From Manganitrophus sp963718695 (GTDB lineage: Bacteria; Nitrospirota; Nitrospiria; SBBL01; Manganitrophaceae): 64,000 nucleotides of DNA. Position numbers and translations under genes: made by a program. Positions within the stretch are counted from its first letter, which is position 1; each line of letters opens with the position of its first letter. Below are positions 34,908-43,166 of the stretch, piece by piece. The stretch spans positions 1,550,001 through 1,614,000 of the forward strand of contig OY970371.1 in NCBI GenBank assembly GCA_963718695.1, read 5' to 3'. The notes beneath the pieces are model-generated. The model ran no database searches. It saw only the letters and a program-made list of their open reading frames with translations, and had not been told where the DNA came from.

Positions 34908-34991
34908 TTAAGGGTCTTTTGGCGGCTTGCAGGCAATTGCCGCAATGAAGATGCAGAAGATACAGGCCAGGGCAAGCACTAAGTTCCCCAT
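34908..34991 (-). CDS. Possible 27-residue membrane or lipoprotein-like peptide
   Basis: ATG at 34989-34991 and TAA at 34908-34910 encode MGNLVLALACIFCIFIAAI followed by ACKPPKDP. The peptide is one hydrophobic helix ending AIAC with a short polar tail, the layout of a minimal membrane peptide or a lipoprotein remnant. Only a weak GGGA precedes the start, and it stands alone. Too short to judge by composition; listed as a candidate only. Confidence 0.25.
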   Translation of the reverse strand: MGNLVLALACIFCIFIAAIACKPPKDP

Positions 34992-35130
34992 TGATCGATT
35001 CCCGTCATCGTTTATTTCAGCGATTCTTATTCTGCTGCTAGGTTAACCCACAAAGCCGGGCGATAGCAATAAAAAACGTTGTATTCCATTACGCCGCTGT
35101 TTAGAAGTATCATACTTGTATTACTTTCTC

Positions 35131-35157
35131 TTTTAATATAAAATGTTTTAATATAAA
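35131..35157. repeat. AT-rich direct repeat upstream of htrA
   Basis: TTTTAATATAAA occurs at 35131-35142 and again at 35146-35157 (15-base period). Each copy contains a -10-like TATAAA; TTGTAT at 35116-35121 could be a -35 for the first with a short 15-base spacer. It may be alternative promoters or a regulator site for the protease gene. Confidence 0.45.
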
Positions 35158-35204
35158 GTATGTCTTACCCCACCGACTCTTTACCTACCTTGAAAGGAGA
35201 ATGT

Positions 35205-36587
35205 ATGTTCAGGAGAGTGACGATCTTCGCTCTGGTGATTTTGCTGCTTCCAGGAACCATCCTGGCGGCACCAAAAGACAGCCCTGATGCCGGAATAAAG
35301 CTGCTGGAGGACTTCCAGAATATATTCATCACGCTTGCGGATCGGGTAAAACCGACCGTGGTGAATATCGCTCCCCAAACAGGAGGCCCTCCCTCTCGTC
35401 CCGATGAAGGGCCGCGGGAATCGCCACGTGAAAGGGCGCCCGAAGCCCCTCCCGGTTCAGGATCGGGTGTGATTGTCGATAAACGGGGATTTATCGTAAC
35501 GAACAATCATGTTGTGGGGGATGCAGAGGAGGTCGAAGTTCGGCTCTCCGATAAGACCAAGTTTACCGGAAAAGTGGTCGGAAAGGATCCCGATACCGAT
35601 CTCGCCCTGATTAAAATCGAGGCGACAAAAGATCTTCCCTTCGCCACCCTCGGAGACTCCACCAAGATCAAGGTGGGTCAATGGGTCATTGCCGTCGGGA
35701 ATCCGTTCGGCTTGGATCGAACGGTGACAGTCGGTGTGGTCAGCGCGCTTGGACGAGAAAATGTCAACCTCTCCCGATATGAGGATTTCATCCAGACAGA
35801 TGCGTCGATCAATCCGGGAAACTCGGGCGGGCCGCTGTTCAATATCCGCGGCGAGGTGATCGGAATCAACACCGCCATCATCAATTTCGCCCAGGGAATC
35901 GGGTTCGCCATACCCTCCAACATGGTCCAGTCGATTACAGGACAGTTGATGGATAAAGGGAAGGTGACTCGCGGTTGGCTCGGCGTTGGAATCCAACCGC
36001 TGACCCCGGAGCTGGCAAGCAAGTTCGGGGTGAAAGAAAATGAAGGGGTTCTGGTAAACGAAGTGTTCGACGGCGATCCCGCGAGCAGGGCCGGGATTCA
36101 ACCGGGAGATATCATCCTGAGGGTAGAAGACTCGCCTGTGGACACTCCCAATTCTTTGGCGCGCGTGATTGCCGGCCTTATTCCGGGGAGAAAAGCCAAC
36201 ATCGAAATCATGCGGGATGGGAAGAAGAAAATCGTCGTGATCGAATTGATCGAGCGGAAGGACGAGGCGGTGACGGCGGCCATTCCGAGACGGCCCGAGG
36301 TCTTTCTTGGATTGAATGTTCAAGATCTCACCCCGGAAATTGCCGAGCGTTTTAAGCTCAAAGAAGAAAAAGGGGTCATCGTCACAAAGGTCGAGCCGGG
36401 AAGTGCCGCGGAAGCAGAAGGCTTGAAGGAAGGTGATCTGATCAAGGAAGTCAATCGAGAGAAGGTCAACAGTACGGACGAGTTCAAGAACATCATGGAA
36501 AAGACGAAGAAGACGGAAGCGGTTCTCCTTCGCATCAGCAGAGAGAACCGAGCGTTCTTCATTGTTTTAAAGCCGAAAGATAAATAA
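35205..36587 (+). CDS. Periplasmic serine protease, HtrA/DegP family
   Basis: The ATG at 35205 with AAAGGAG 5 bases upstream gives 460 residues starting MFRRVTIFALVILLLPG and a signal peptide ending ILAA. The trypsin-like domain holds the full triad: His in FIVTNNHVVGD, Asp in DPDTDLALIKI and Ser in NPGNSGGPLFNI. Two PDZ domains follow (about 270-360, LGVGIQPLTPELASKFGV; and about 375-460, FLGLNVQDLTPEIAERFKL), the DegP/DegQ layout. It degrades or refolds misfolded envelope proteins. A Pro/Arg-rich loop (PSRPDEGPRESPRERAP) precedes the protease core, where DegP has its LA loop region. The gene is monocistronic, ending at a strong terminator. Confidence 0.95.
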   Translation: MFRRVTIFALVILLLPGTILAAPKDSPDAGIKLLEDFQNIFITLADRVKPTVVNIAPQTGGPPSRPDEGPRESPRERAPEAPPGSGSGVIVDKRGFIVTNNHVVGDAEEVEVRLSDKTKFTGKVVGKDPDTDLALIKIEATKDLPFATLGDSTKIKVGQWVIAVGNPFGLDRTVTVGVVSALGRENVNLSRYEDFIQTDASINPGNSGGPLFNIRGEVIGINTAIINFAQGIGFAIPSNMVQSITGQLMDKGKVTRGWLGVGIQPLTPELASKFGVKENEGVLVNEVFDGDPASRAGIQPGDIILRVEDSPVDTPNSLARVIAGLIPGRKANIEIMRDGKKKIVVIELIERKDEAVTAAIPRRPEVFLGLNVQDLTPEIAERFKLKEEKGVIVTKVEPGSAAEAEGLKEGDLIKEVNREKVNSTDEFKNIMEKTKKTEAVLLRISRENRAFFIVLKPKDK

Positions 36588-36608
36588 AAGGCGTTTGTCT
36601 TGACGCAG

Positions 36609-36645
36609 ACGGCCCTCCCCTTTCCGGGGAGGGCCGTTTTTTTTT
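36609..36645 (+). terminator. Intrinsic terminator of the htrA gene
   Basis: A 12-bp stem (ACGGCCCTCCCC with GGGGAGGGCCGT, 5-base loop) is followed by nine T residues on the plus strand. It separates htrA from the convergent phc-like operon. Confidence 0.93.
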
Positions 36646-36690
36646 ACTTTCTTATGAAAGATTTGATGGGTGGAAGAGGCATTTCTAGCG

Positions 36691-37896
36691 CTATTGATCG
36701 ATGGAGGGAGCGGGGTGGTGGTCTGATTTTCTCCGGTTGAATTCAGTTAAATTGACCGGTAGATGGATGGTCATGGTCGTTCCCTGACCGGGCTCGGATT
36801 GAACATCGATGCTGCCGCGGTGTTCTTCAATGATATGATGGCACATCATGAGACCGAGTCCGGTTCCCTCATTTTGTTTTGTCGTGAAGAAGGGATTAAA
36901 GAGTTTTTGAAGATTTTCCTGAGAGATGCCGACGCCGGTGTCTTCAATGGCGACATGGAGAAATGCGTGGCGCTTTTTGTCAACGTCCATGGATGTCCTC
37001 ACCCGAATATAACCCTCGTGAGTCGCTTGGATGGCATTCAAAAGGATGTTTAGAAAAACTTGTCGGACCTTTTCCCGATCGACGTAACAAAGGGGAAGAT
37101 CCGGCTCAAGATCCTGCCGGATTGTCAGTCCTTTCTTCTTTGCCTCATTGTCTATAAAGGTAATCGTTTCATAAAGAAGGTCATTGATATTCACCCCCGT
37201 TAAATTCAGTCCCTCTTCTTGCGGTGTTTTCGAATAATGAAGAAGCTGGCTGATCAACATCTGAATTCGGTGGGTTTCGCCGAGCGCGACCGTATGAAAC
37301 CGATCCCAAAATTCCTCGTCTTTTATTTCTTCGTCATATTTTTTAGGAATCATTTGAAGAAAAGTATTAATGGCTACCAAGGGGTTGTTGATTTCGTGCG
37401 CCATGCCGGCCGCCAGGATGCCGATTGCGGTCAATCGATTCGCCTGAGCCATTTTTTTGAACGTTTCAATTTTTTCGGCGTAAAGGCGATCCCGTTCCTT
37501 AACAAGGTAATAGCGCTCAATTCCCTGTCTCAGCGTTTGTTTTAATTCCTCTTCATTGTAAGGTTTGGTGATATATCGATACACGTTTCCCCGATTAATC
37601 GCATCGATGACTAATTCGATTTCGGTATAAGCCGTGATCAACATCCGAATGAGGTTGGGCCGCTTCAGGGAAATGCGGCGGAGCAATTCAATACCGGTCA
37701 TATCCGGCATGCGTTGATCCGACACGATTAATGCCAATTCCGGATGACTTTCAGCGAATCGAAGGGCATCTTCTCCGTTTCCGGCTGTATAGATTGTGAA
37801 TTCTTTTTTAAAGAGGTTTTTGAAGGTGACGAGGGCCATCTCTTCGTCATCAACAAAGAGAATGGGATAGTCCTTATATCGGAGCGCTTCCGGCAT
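36691..37896 (-). CDS. Receiver-histidine kinase (PhcR-like), third gene of the phc-like operon
   Basis: Predicted 401 residues with an inverted layout: an N-terminal receiver (about 10-125) and a C-terminal histidine kinase as its output. Receiver: acidic DDEE, phospho-Asp in LIVSDQRMPDMTG, Thr in MLITAYT, Lys in YITKPYNEEEL. Kinase: HisKA His in AAGMAHEINNPLVAINTFLQ, N box FLNILLNAIQATHEG, G1 IEDTGVGIS, F box NPFFTTK and G2 GTGLGLMM. No membrane segment. PhcR of Ralstonia solanacearum has the same unusual receiver-plus-kinase build. The gene overlaps the membrane kinase gene by 23 bases, so both are made together. No DNA-binding output is encoded here. Confidence 0.93.
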   Translation of the reverse strand: MPEALRYKDYPILFVDDEEMALVTFKNLFKKEFTIYTAGNGEDALRFAESHPELALIVSDQRMPDMTGIELLRRISLKRPNLIRMLITAYTEIELVIDAINRGNVYRYITKPYNEEELKQTLRQGIERYYLVKERDRLYAEKIETFKKMAQANRLTAIGILAAGMAHEINNPLVAINTFLQMIPKKYDEEIKDEEFWDRFHTVALGETHRIQMLISQLLHYSKTPQEEGLNLTGVNINDLLYETITFIDNEAKKKGLTIRQDLEPDLPLCYVDREKVRQVFLNILLNAIQATHEGYIRVRTSMDVDKKRHAFLHVAIEDTGVGISQENLQKLFNPFFTTKQNEGTGLGLMMCHHIIEEHRGSIDVQSEPGQGTTMTIHLPVNLTEFNRRKSDHHPAPSIDQ

Positions 37897-40570
37897 AGAG
37901 TCCTCTTCCCGTTTTGTTGGCGGAGGTGTCAGGTTGAATCAGTGGAAGAGTCATGATGATCTCGGTCCCCGACCCGACTTTGCTCTTCACGTCGATTTTT
38001 CCATGGTGGTTTTCAATAATCTTATAGGTAATGGTCATCCCGAGGCCCGTCCCTTTTCCCACCTCTTTGGTGGTAAAGAACGGATCAAAGATATGAGGGA
38101 GATCCTTCTCGGAGATGCCGGAGCCGGTGTCCCGGATGGAGATTCGTACATGGTTCCCTTCCTGCTCCGTTTTGATAAAAATCTCTCCTCGATCCTGAAT
38201 GGATTGGACGGCGTTTTGGAGGACATTCATGAACGCCTGATTAATTTGGCCGGGGATGGCTTCAATCGAGGATATTTTTCCATAGCTCCGGTGGATTGTA
38301 ATGCGGTGGATGATCTCGTGCTGGAAGAGTTGAAGGGTTGAGTCAAATCCCTCGTGTAGGTCGAAGGGCTTCAGGACCTCTTCATCTTTTCTGATGAACG
38401 TTTTTAGGTTTCGAATAATATTCTCGGTGCGGTCGAGCCCGTTCTTAATTACTTGGACGGAAATATCGACATCCTCAAACATCTCCGTCTTTTCGGAGGG
38501 GCTCAGCCGGTCTGCATTTTTGATTTGTTCTAACGAGCGCCGGACAATGGCAAGGCTCCCCTTGGCGAAGCTGACCGGATTGTTGATTTCATGGGCCACT
38601 CCCGCGACCAAGAGTCCTAAGGCCGCCATTTTCTCCGATTGGACAAGTTGGCTTTGCGTTTCTTTGAGCTCTCGTAAGGTTTCTTCTAATTGATGATTCC
38701 GAAGCTGTATTTCACGCTCCAATTTTCTGAGATTGATCAGGGAGCGAACGCGGGCGCGCAATTCTTGTGAGTTGAAGGGTTTTGTAAGATAGTCGTCCGC
38801 TCCATGTTCCAATCCTTCAATTTTCGTTGAGATACCGGTTTTGGCCGTGAGGAGAATGACTGGGATGTGACAGGTGCGCGGTTCCTCTTTGACTTCGCGG
38901 CAAAGCTGGTAGCCGTCCTTATACGGCATCATCACATCGGAGATAATCAGATCGGGAATATCTGATTTTGCTCGATCGACTCCCTCTTTTCCGTCCTTGG
39001 CAAAAAGGAGCTGATAGTCGTCTTTCAATTGAGATGCGATATAACTGAGCATATTGGGGTTATCTTCGACCAGAAGAAGGCGATGTCGACTATCCGTGCG
39101 GCTTGTCTCTTCCGGAAGAGGTGTCCCCTCTTGTACAATGCCTGTGGTGGCGTAATCGGCCTGGGTTTCGAGGGATTTCGTCCAATCCTCTTCCCTCCTC
39201 TTTTGGGGAACGTCGACGATCTCGGTCCGGCGGTCCAATGCTCCCGGAACGTCTTCTAAACGCGTATAAATCGGAATGGTAAATAAGAAAGTCGCTCCTT
39301 TCCCCTCTTCGCTTTCAGCCCAAATTTTCCCATGATGAAGTTCGACCAACTCTCTCGAAAGCGCAAGGCCGATGCCGGTTCCTTCGTACTTTCGGCTGGC
39401 GGAGCTGTCCGCTTGGGAGAATCGGCTGAAGAGCTTCGGCATATGTTCTTTCGGAATACCGATTCCGCTGTCGGCGACCTTGACGAGCACATCATTTTCC
39501 TGCCGTGAACAAGTAACGGTGATCTCCCCTTTTTCCGTGAACTTCAAAGCATTGAATACAAGATTCAATATGACCTTCTCAATTTTATCGGCATCAAAGA
39601 AGAACTCAGGAATCGTTTCTTCACATAAGAATTGAAGATTCAACGATTTTTTCTCCGCCATCGGACTGACCGAGAAGACCACCTCGTTGACGTACTTTGG
39701 AAAGTCCGCTCGATTATAGTAGAGCTCCATCTTGCCGGCGTCCACCTTCGCCAGATCTAACAAATTATTGATCAACTTTAGTAAACGCAGGGAGTTCGTC
39801 TGCATGATCGTGAGGTATTTTTCCTGGTCTTTCGTCAGGCTGCCTAGATTTCGGCTCAACATCATTTCGGTGGGAGCAAGAATGAGCGTGATCGGTGTTC
39901 TCAATTCATGGCTGATATTGGCGAAGAACTTCGATTTGATTTGATCGAGTTCTTGAAGCTTCTGGTAAGAGACTTCCAAAGAGTTCTTTGTGGTATTTAA
40001 CTCATGTTTAGCTTGAAATTCCTGAAGTCGAAGTTTTGATGTAAAGAAACTACTGGCAACAGCAATGATCATCGTTTCAATAATAAATAAGCTATTGCTA
40101 AATAGTATTTTGTAATCAGTAATCTCGTCGAGAATGAGCGTGGGAACCAGATAGTAACCAAAAATGAGAGATGAAGCAATCCATGTTTCTCTGGGTCCCC
40201 ATGGGAAAAGAACTCCTATTGCCAGAATAATTAAATTGAGCCCGGCATAGTATGGACTTTCATAACCTAGAAACCGAATCATTACGGAGATTGCGATTGC
40301 TACATTACTTGTTAGAGCGATTCCTAAAATAACACTATTCTGTTTCCAGAAGGTACTGTAGGATATTAAATAAATTAAGAGTGAAACAACGCTGCTGATC
40401 AGGCGAATATAAAAGAAAGTCTTAAAAAACTCGGGGTTTGTCAAATAGTCTAGTACCCCGGAAAGAGGTACTAAGGTAAACGCGAGAATACATCCGATTC
40501 TTAATGTCCTTAAGTTAAGGTCTTGCAAGAAGTAAGCGTATTCATTGATTACATCGGAATCAGGTTTCAC
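37874..40570 (-). CDS. Membrane hybrid histidine kinase with two kinase cores (PhcS-like sensor)
   Basis: Predicted 898 residues from a GTG that overlaps the previous stop (GTGA). About six N-terminal membrane helices (residues 25-190) form a sensor with little outer loop, as in kinases that sense hydrophobic autoinducers. A first HisKA/HATPase core follows (His in KFFANISHELRTPITLIL; N box NLVFNALKFTEKG; DSGIGIP). Then a receiver (Asp in LIISDVMMPYKDG; Lys in DYLTKPFNSQEL) and a second HisKA/HATPase core (His in VAGVAHEINNPVSFAKG; N box NVLQNAVQSIQD; DTGSGIS; GTGLGMTI). Two catalytic cores in one chain are uncommon and suggest an internal relay. Ligand unproven; the neighbouring methyltransferase suggests a fatty-acid methyl ester. 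Confidence 0.93.
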   Translation of the reverse strand: MKPDSDVINEYAYFLQDLNLRTLRIGCILAFTLVPLSGVLDYLTNPEFFKTFFYIRLISSVVSLLIYLISYSTFWKQNSVILGIALTSNVAIAISVMIRFLGYESPYYAGLNLIILAIGVLFPWGPRETWIASSLIFGYYLVPTLILDEITDYKILFSNSLFIIETMIIAVASSFFTSKLRLQEFQAKHELNTTKNSLEVSYQKLQELDQIKSKFFANISHELRTPITLILAPTEMMLSRNLGSLTKDQEKYLTIMQTNSLRLLKLINNLLDLAKVDAGKMELYYNRADFPKYVNEVVFSVSPMAEKKSLNLQFLCEETIPEFFFDADKIEKVILNLVFNALKFTEKGEITVTCSRQENDVLVKVADSGIGIPKEHMPKLFSRFSQADSSASRKYEGTGIGLALSRELVELHHGKIWAESEEGKGATFLFTIPIYTRLEDVPGALDRRTEIVDVPQKRREEDWTKSLETQADYATTGIVQEGTPLPEETSRTDSRHRLLLVEDNPNMLSYIASQLKDDYQLLFAKDGKEGVDRAKSDIPDLIISDVMMPYKDGYQLCREVKEEPRTCHIPVILLTAKTGISTKIEGLEHGADDYLTKPFNSQELRARVRSLINLRKLEREIQLRNHQLEETLRELKETQSQLVQSEKMAALGLLVAGVAHEINNPVSFAKGSLAIVRRSLEQIKNADRLSPSEKTEMFEDVDISVQVIKNGLDRTENIIRNLKTFIRKDEEVLKPFDLHEGFDSTLQLFQHEIIHRITIHRSYGKISSIEAIPGQINQAFMNVLQNAVQSIQDRGEIFIKTEQEGNHVRISIRDTGSGISEKDLPHIFDPFFTTKEVGKGTGLGMTITYKIIENHHGKIDVKSKVGSGTEIIMTLPLIQPDTSANKTGRGLYAGSAPI

Positions 40571-42435
40571 TTTTCTATCACCAGAAAGTTATTAATTCCT
40601 GTTTCTTCGGACTCGCAATAGATGTTTCTATAGTGTGATATCCCGTTCGCTAAACTCAACATCTCCTCTTTTGTCCTATAAATGAGATACCATTCTGCAA
40701 CATAATCCATGAAACATTTAAATTCATTCGATGGATCAAAGTTTCCTATGACTAAAGTCCCGCCACAATCTAAAGTCTCATAAAGGACTTCAACTAATCT
40801 CTTTGCCGTTTCAGGGCTAAGATACTCAAAAAGTCCTGCGCTATATATTAAGTGTTGTCTCTGGTGTGATGAGTTCTTTCTCGATTCTTGAATAATCTGT
40901 TTGATTGACTTGTTTTGGAATGTGATTTTAACATCATGTCTGTTCAGCGCTTTTAAAGCCAGTAGCCTGTCCTGCGAAGTGTATAATGCTTCTGGTTCGA
41001 TATCGATCAGGTTGATCTCGCATTGGTTGCTCTTTTCGGAGTTTTTTATGAAATCGGTAATTTCATTTGCCGGACCGCATGCGATGCTAGTGATCTTTAC
41101 CTTTCCGTTATCTTCCTTCTCGACGACCTTGTCGACTGTATTACTAACTTGTTTCAGCAGATAAGGAATGCGATTTCTACTCGCTCTTGCAGGTCTGATA
41201 TGATCGCAGGCGTATATATTCAGAAGACGGCTAAATAACGTAGACCCTTCATCTGGATCACGGTAGATCATATCCATCATTTCGTAATCACCGGCATATC
41301 CAAGCGGCTTTGTAAAGCATCTTAATACAAAAGGGGATAAAAGAAACAAAGAGTGAAGATGGCTTTGAAAATATTCTTTATGAATATTGTGCTGTTCCGC
41401 ATTGAAATCTTTAGCAATGATATTCAAGCTCTCGAAAGCTCTATCTAAATATTCGAAAACCTCTCTTCCCACATCAGATATTAGTTTCTTCCCAATGGAT
41501 TTTCTTATCCCGCTTACTTCGCTCTTTAAAGAATCCTCTTCTATGTCTAATACTTTTTTTATTTTCTCAAGAAAATAACGTATATCAGCGATTTGTGTCT
41601 TGAAGTTTAAATCAACTTTATCGGAGATCCAGGAGGTCTTAAGCTGGTGAATCAGTTCCCGACTAGTTTCTTCAGTCCTTTTAATTGAAAATATCTTTTC
41701 AATATCTAATAATGTTCCCCTTAAAGAAACACCAATCGCTAAGCCTTTATCCTCTTCTCGTAAATTGACAATCGTAGCCTTACCGGAGTAAACCATTTCG
41801 TTGTTTACGACTACTTGAAGGCTTTCTAGAACATCACCCAGTTTGAATAAATTCTCATTTTCTTCTAATTGAAATGCGAGGCCATATTTTGAAAAATTCA
41901 GAATCTTGTGGGATACTTCCTGCTTATTTTTAAATGTAAAGACAACGATTCTTGAGAGATTTTCTATTGTATTATCGCCATACCTCAATGGTCTGACCTG
42001 GTGAGGGAATGGTCCTTTACCTAACACCGATCTGCGTTTCTGGTCCGTATTAAGTTGAACGCCAATTCTATAACACTGTTCTTGTTCTTCGTTGAATGCA
42101 ATTGCATAGATAACTTCACCTGACATACGCGATAACACGGATTCATCCTGGATGATTGTCAGATTTTTTAAGGGTGTACCAGGAAGAAAATAGCCTTCGC
42201 TGCTGAGCATTTTAAATGATAAGCCATTTTGTGCCAGATCAATGATGTCCTTTCGAATCTTTGCTCCCTTTGGATAGGGCAGTGAGATCTCCACTAATAA
42301 CTTTTCTTTTCCCTGCGTTTTTTTCCGAGGAATACCTCTTTTTTCACCCTTGAGAAACGCTACTCCAGGCAGATTGTCAGTGGGGGGACAGTTTAATGTA
42401 TTTGGAGTAGGCTGCTCAGTCTTCTTATTACTCAA
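40567..42435 (-). CDS. PilZ-domain protein fused to PhcB-like SAM methyltransferase
   Basis: Predicted 622 residues from a TTG start (MSNKKTEQPTPN). Two PilZ-like beta-barrels come first: about 30-145 (IIDLAQNGLSFKM, partner to a basic RKKTQGKEK stretch) and about 150-270 (ILNFSKYGLAFQL). In true PilZ domains the RxxxR and D/NxSxxG motifs bind c-di-GMP. The second motif is present, the first is degenerate. The C-terminal half (about 280-620) has CFTKPLGYAGDYEMMDMIYR, ITSIACGPANEITDFI (SAM site) and HLIYSAGLFEYLSPETAKRL. This is the pattern of PhcB-type methyltransferases, which make 3-hydroxy fatty acid methyl ester signals in Ralstonia. No membrane segment. The fusion to PilZ would tie signal synthesis to c-di-GMP; that is inference. 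Confidence 0.85.
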   Translation of the reverse strand: MSNKKTEQPTPNTLNCPPTDNLPGVAFLKGEKRGIPRKKTQGKEKLLVEISLPYPKGAKIRKDIIDLAQNGLSFKMLSSEGYFLPGTPLKNLTIIQDESVLSRMSGEVIYAIAFNEEQEQCYRIGVQLNTDQKRRSVLGKGPFPHQVRPLRYGDNTIENLSRIVVFTFKNKQEVSHKILNFSKYGLAFQLEENENLFKLGDVLESLQVVVNNEMVYSGKATIVNLREEDKGLAIGVSLRGTLLDIEKIFSIKRTEETSRELIHQLKTSWISDKVDLNFKTQIADIRYFLEKIKKVLDIEEDSLKSEVSGIRKSIGKKLISDVGREVFEYLDRAFESLNIIAKDFNAEQHNIHKEYFQSHLHSLFLLSPFVLRCFTKPLGYAGDYEMMDMIYRDPDEGSTLFSRLLNIYACDHIRPARASRNRIPYLLKQVSNTVDKVVEKEDNGKVKITSIACGPANEITDFIKNSEKSNQCEINLIDIEPEALYTSQDRLLALKALNRHDVKITFQNKSIKQIIQESRKNSSHQRQHLIYSAGLFEYLSPETAKRLVEVLYETLDCGGTLVIGNFDPSNEFKCFMDYVAEWYLIYRTKEEMLSLANGISHYRNIYCESEETGINNFLVIEK

Positions 42436-42915
42436 GGCGATACTCTCTCTTTAATTTGTTCAGTATGAATGAATCGATCTGTAAACATAGTCTTAAACTT
42501 CACTTTGGTGTGAACTTGGAGAATTAAAGAGTATGTGTTTGTTCGAATGTGGAATTAAAGAAATAAAAAGAGCGGAGAATGAAAGGGAGGAGGTTAATAA
42601 ATAGTCAGATAGAAGAGGTAAATGAAATAAAGAATCGCAGCTTGCTTTTAACATTCGGCTTCGATTTGCTACCCTTTGTCTCATGTCGCAGTTCATCTTC
42701 AACTCCAGACAAGGTCGCAAAAACAATCAGATACCGTAGGGAACTATACAATATGTTGAATATACATTAAAAAAGCCGATTGTCAAATTAAAATATCATT
42801 AAATTTTTTCTTAGAACGCTAATGAATACGACATTTTCGGCGTTTTTTTCGGGGTAGAAAGACAAAAAGTAACTGGGTACTAATTGGGAGGAAATGCGAA
42901 GTGATTTGAGGGGCG
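42436..42915. other. Upstream region of the phc-like operon
   Basis: About 480 AT-rich bases without a convincing gene. The clearest element is the 20-base palindrome at 42497-42516. Three short frames (60-77 codons) lack ribosome sites. The stretch at 42780-42900 before tRNA-Lys has runs of T on the plus strand but no stem. Confidence 0.4.
42497..42516. promoter_or_regulatory. Palindromic operator candidate upstream of the phc-like operon
   Basis: ACTTCACTTTGGTGTGAACT is a 20-base near-perfect dyad (core TTCAC-N6-GTGAA) about 60 bases before the TTG start of the PilZ-methyltransferase. This is where a dimeric regulator such as an autoinduction factor would bind. Confidence 0.4.
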
Positions 42916-42991
42916 TGGTGAGCCGCCTGGGATTCGAACCCAGGACACCCGCCTTAAAAGGGCGGTGCTCTACCAACTGAGCTAGCGGCTC
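42916..42991 (-). tRNA. tRNA-Lys (TTT)
   Basis: A 76-base cloverleaf on the minus strand: acceptor GAGCCGC/GCGGCTC, D arm GCTC..GAGC, anticodon stem CCGCC/GGCGG with loop CTTTTAA (anticodon TTT), T arm CTGGG-TTCGAAT-CCCAG, discriminator A and an encoded CCA. No duplicated 3' end was seen nearby, so no integrated element is indicated. Confidence 0.97.
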
Positions 42992-43166
42992 GCTTCGTAT
43001 GCTATGAGTGACAAGGTGATCTCTTCGGTCTGAAAAGATCGGAAAAGTGAAGATCTTTTTTAACATTTCTCGGAACCGGTGTCAACTTCTATCGTTCAAG
43101 TCGGTTTGAAATTTCCAGTCAGATCGACTATGATAAGGGGCTCATTTTTGGGGGGAGGCATACAAC

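Larger units (their letters stand above)
34726..35204. other. Gap of about 480 bases: possible 27-codon ORF and htrA upstream region
   Basis: Between the lipoprotein and htrA lie a tiny minus-strand ORF (34908-34991) and, close to htrA, a pair of AT-rich 12-base direct repeats. The 75-codon minus frame at 34748-34975 is rejected. No other feature is seen. Confidence 0.4.

Noticed and set aside
34748..34975. 75-codon minus-strand ORF
   Set aside because: Composition not protein-like (KPKTTSNRKNHTAEHTT..); shadow-like and without a ribosome site.
42916..42991. tRNA-Lys as an integration site for a mobile element
   Set aside because: No duplicated tRNA 3' end, integrase or phage gene seen on either side.
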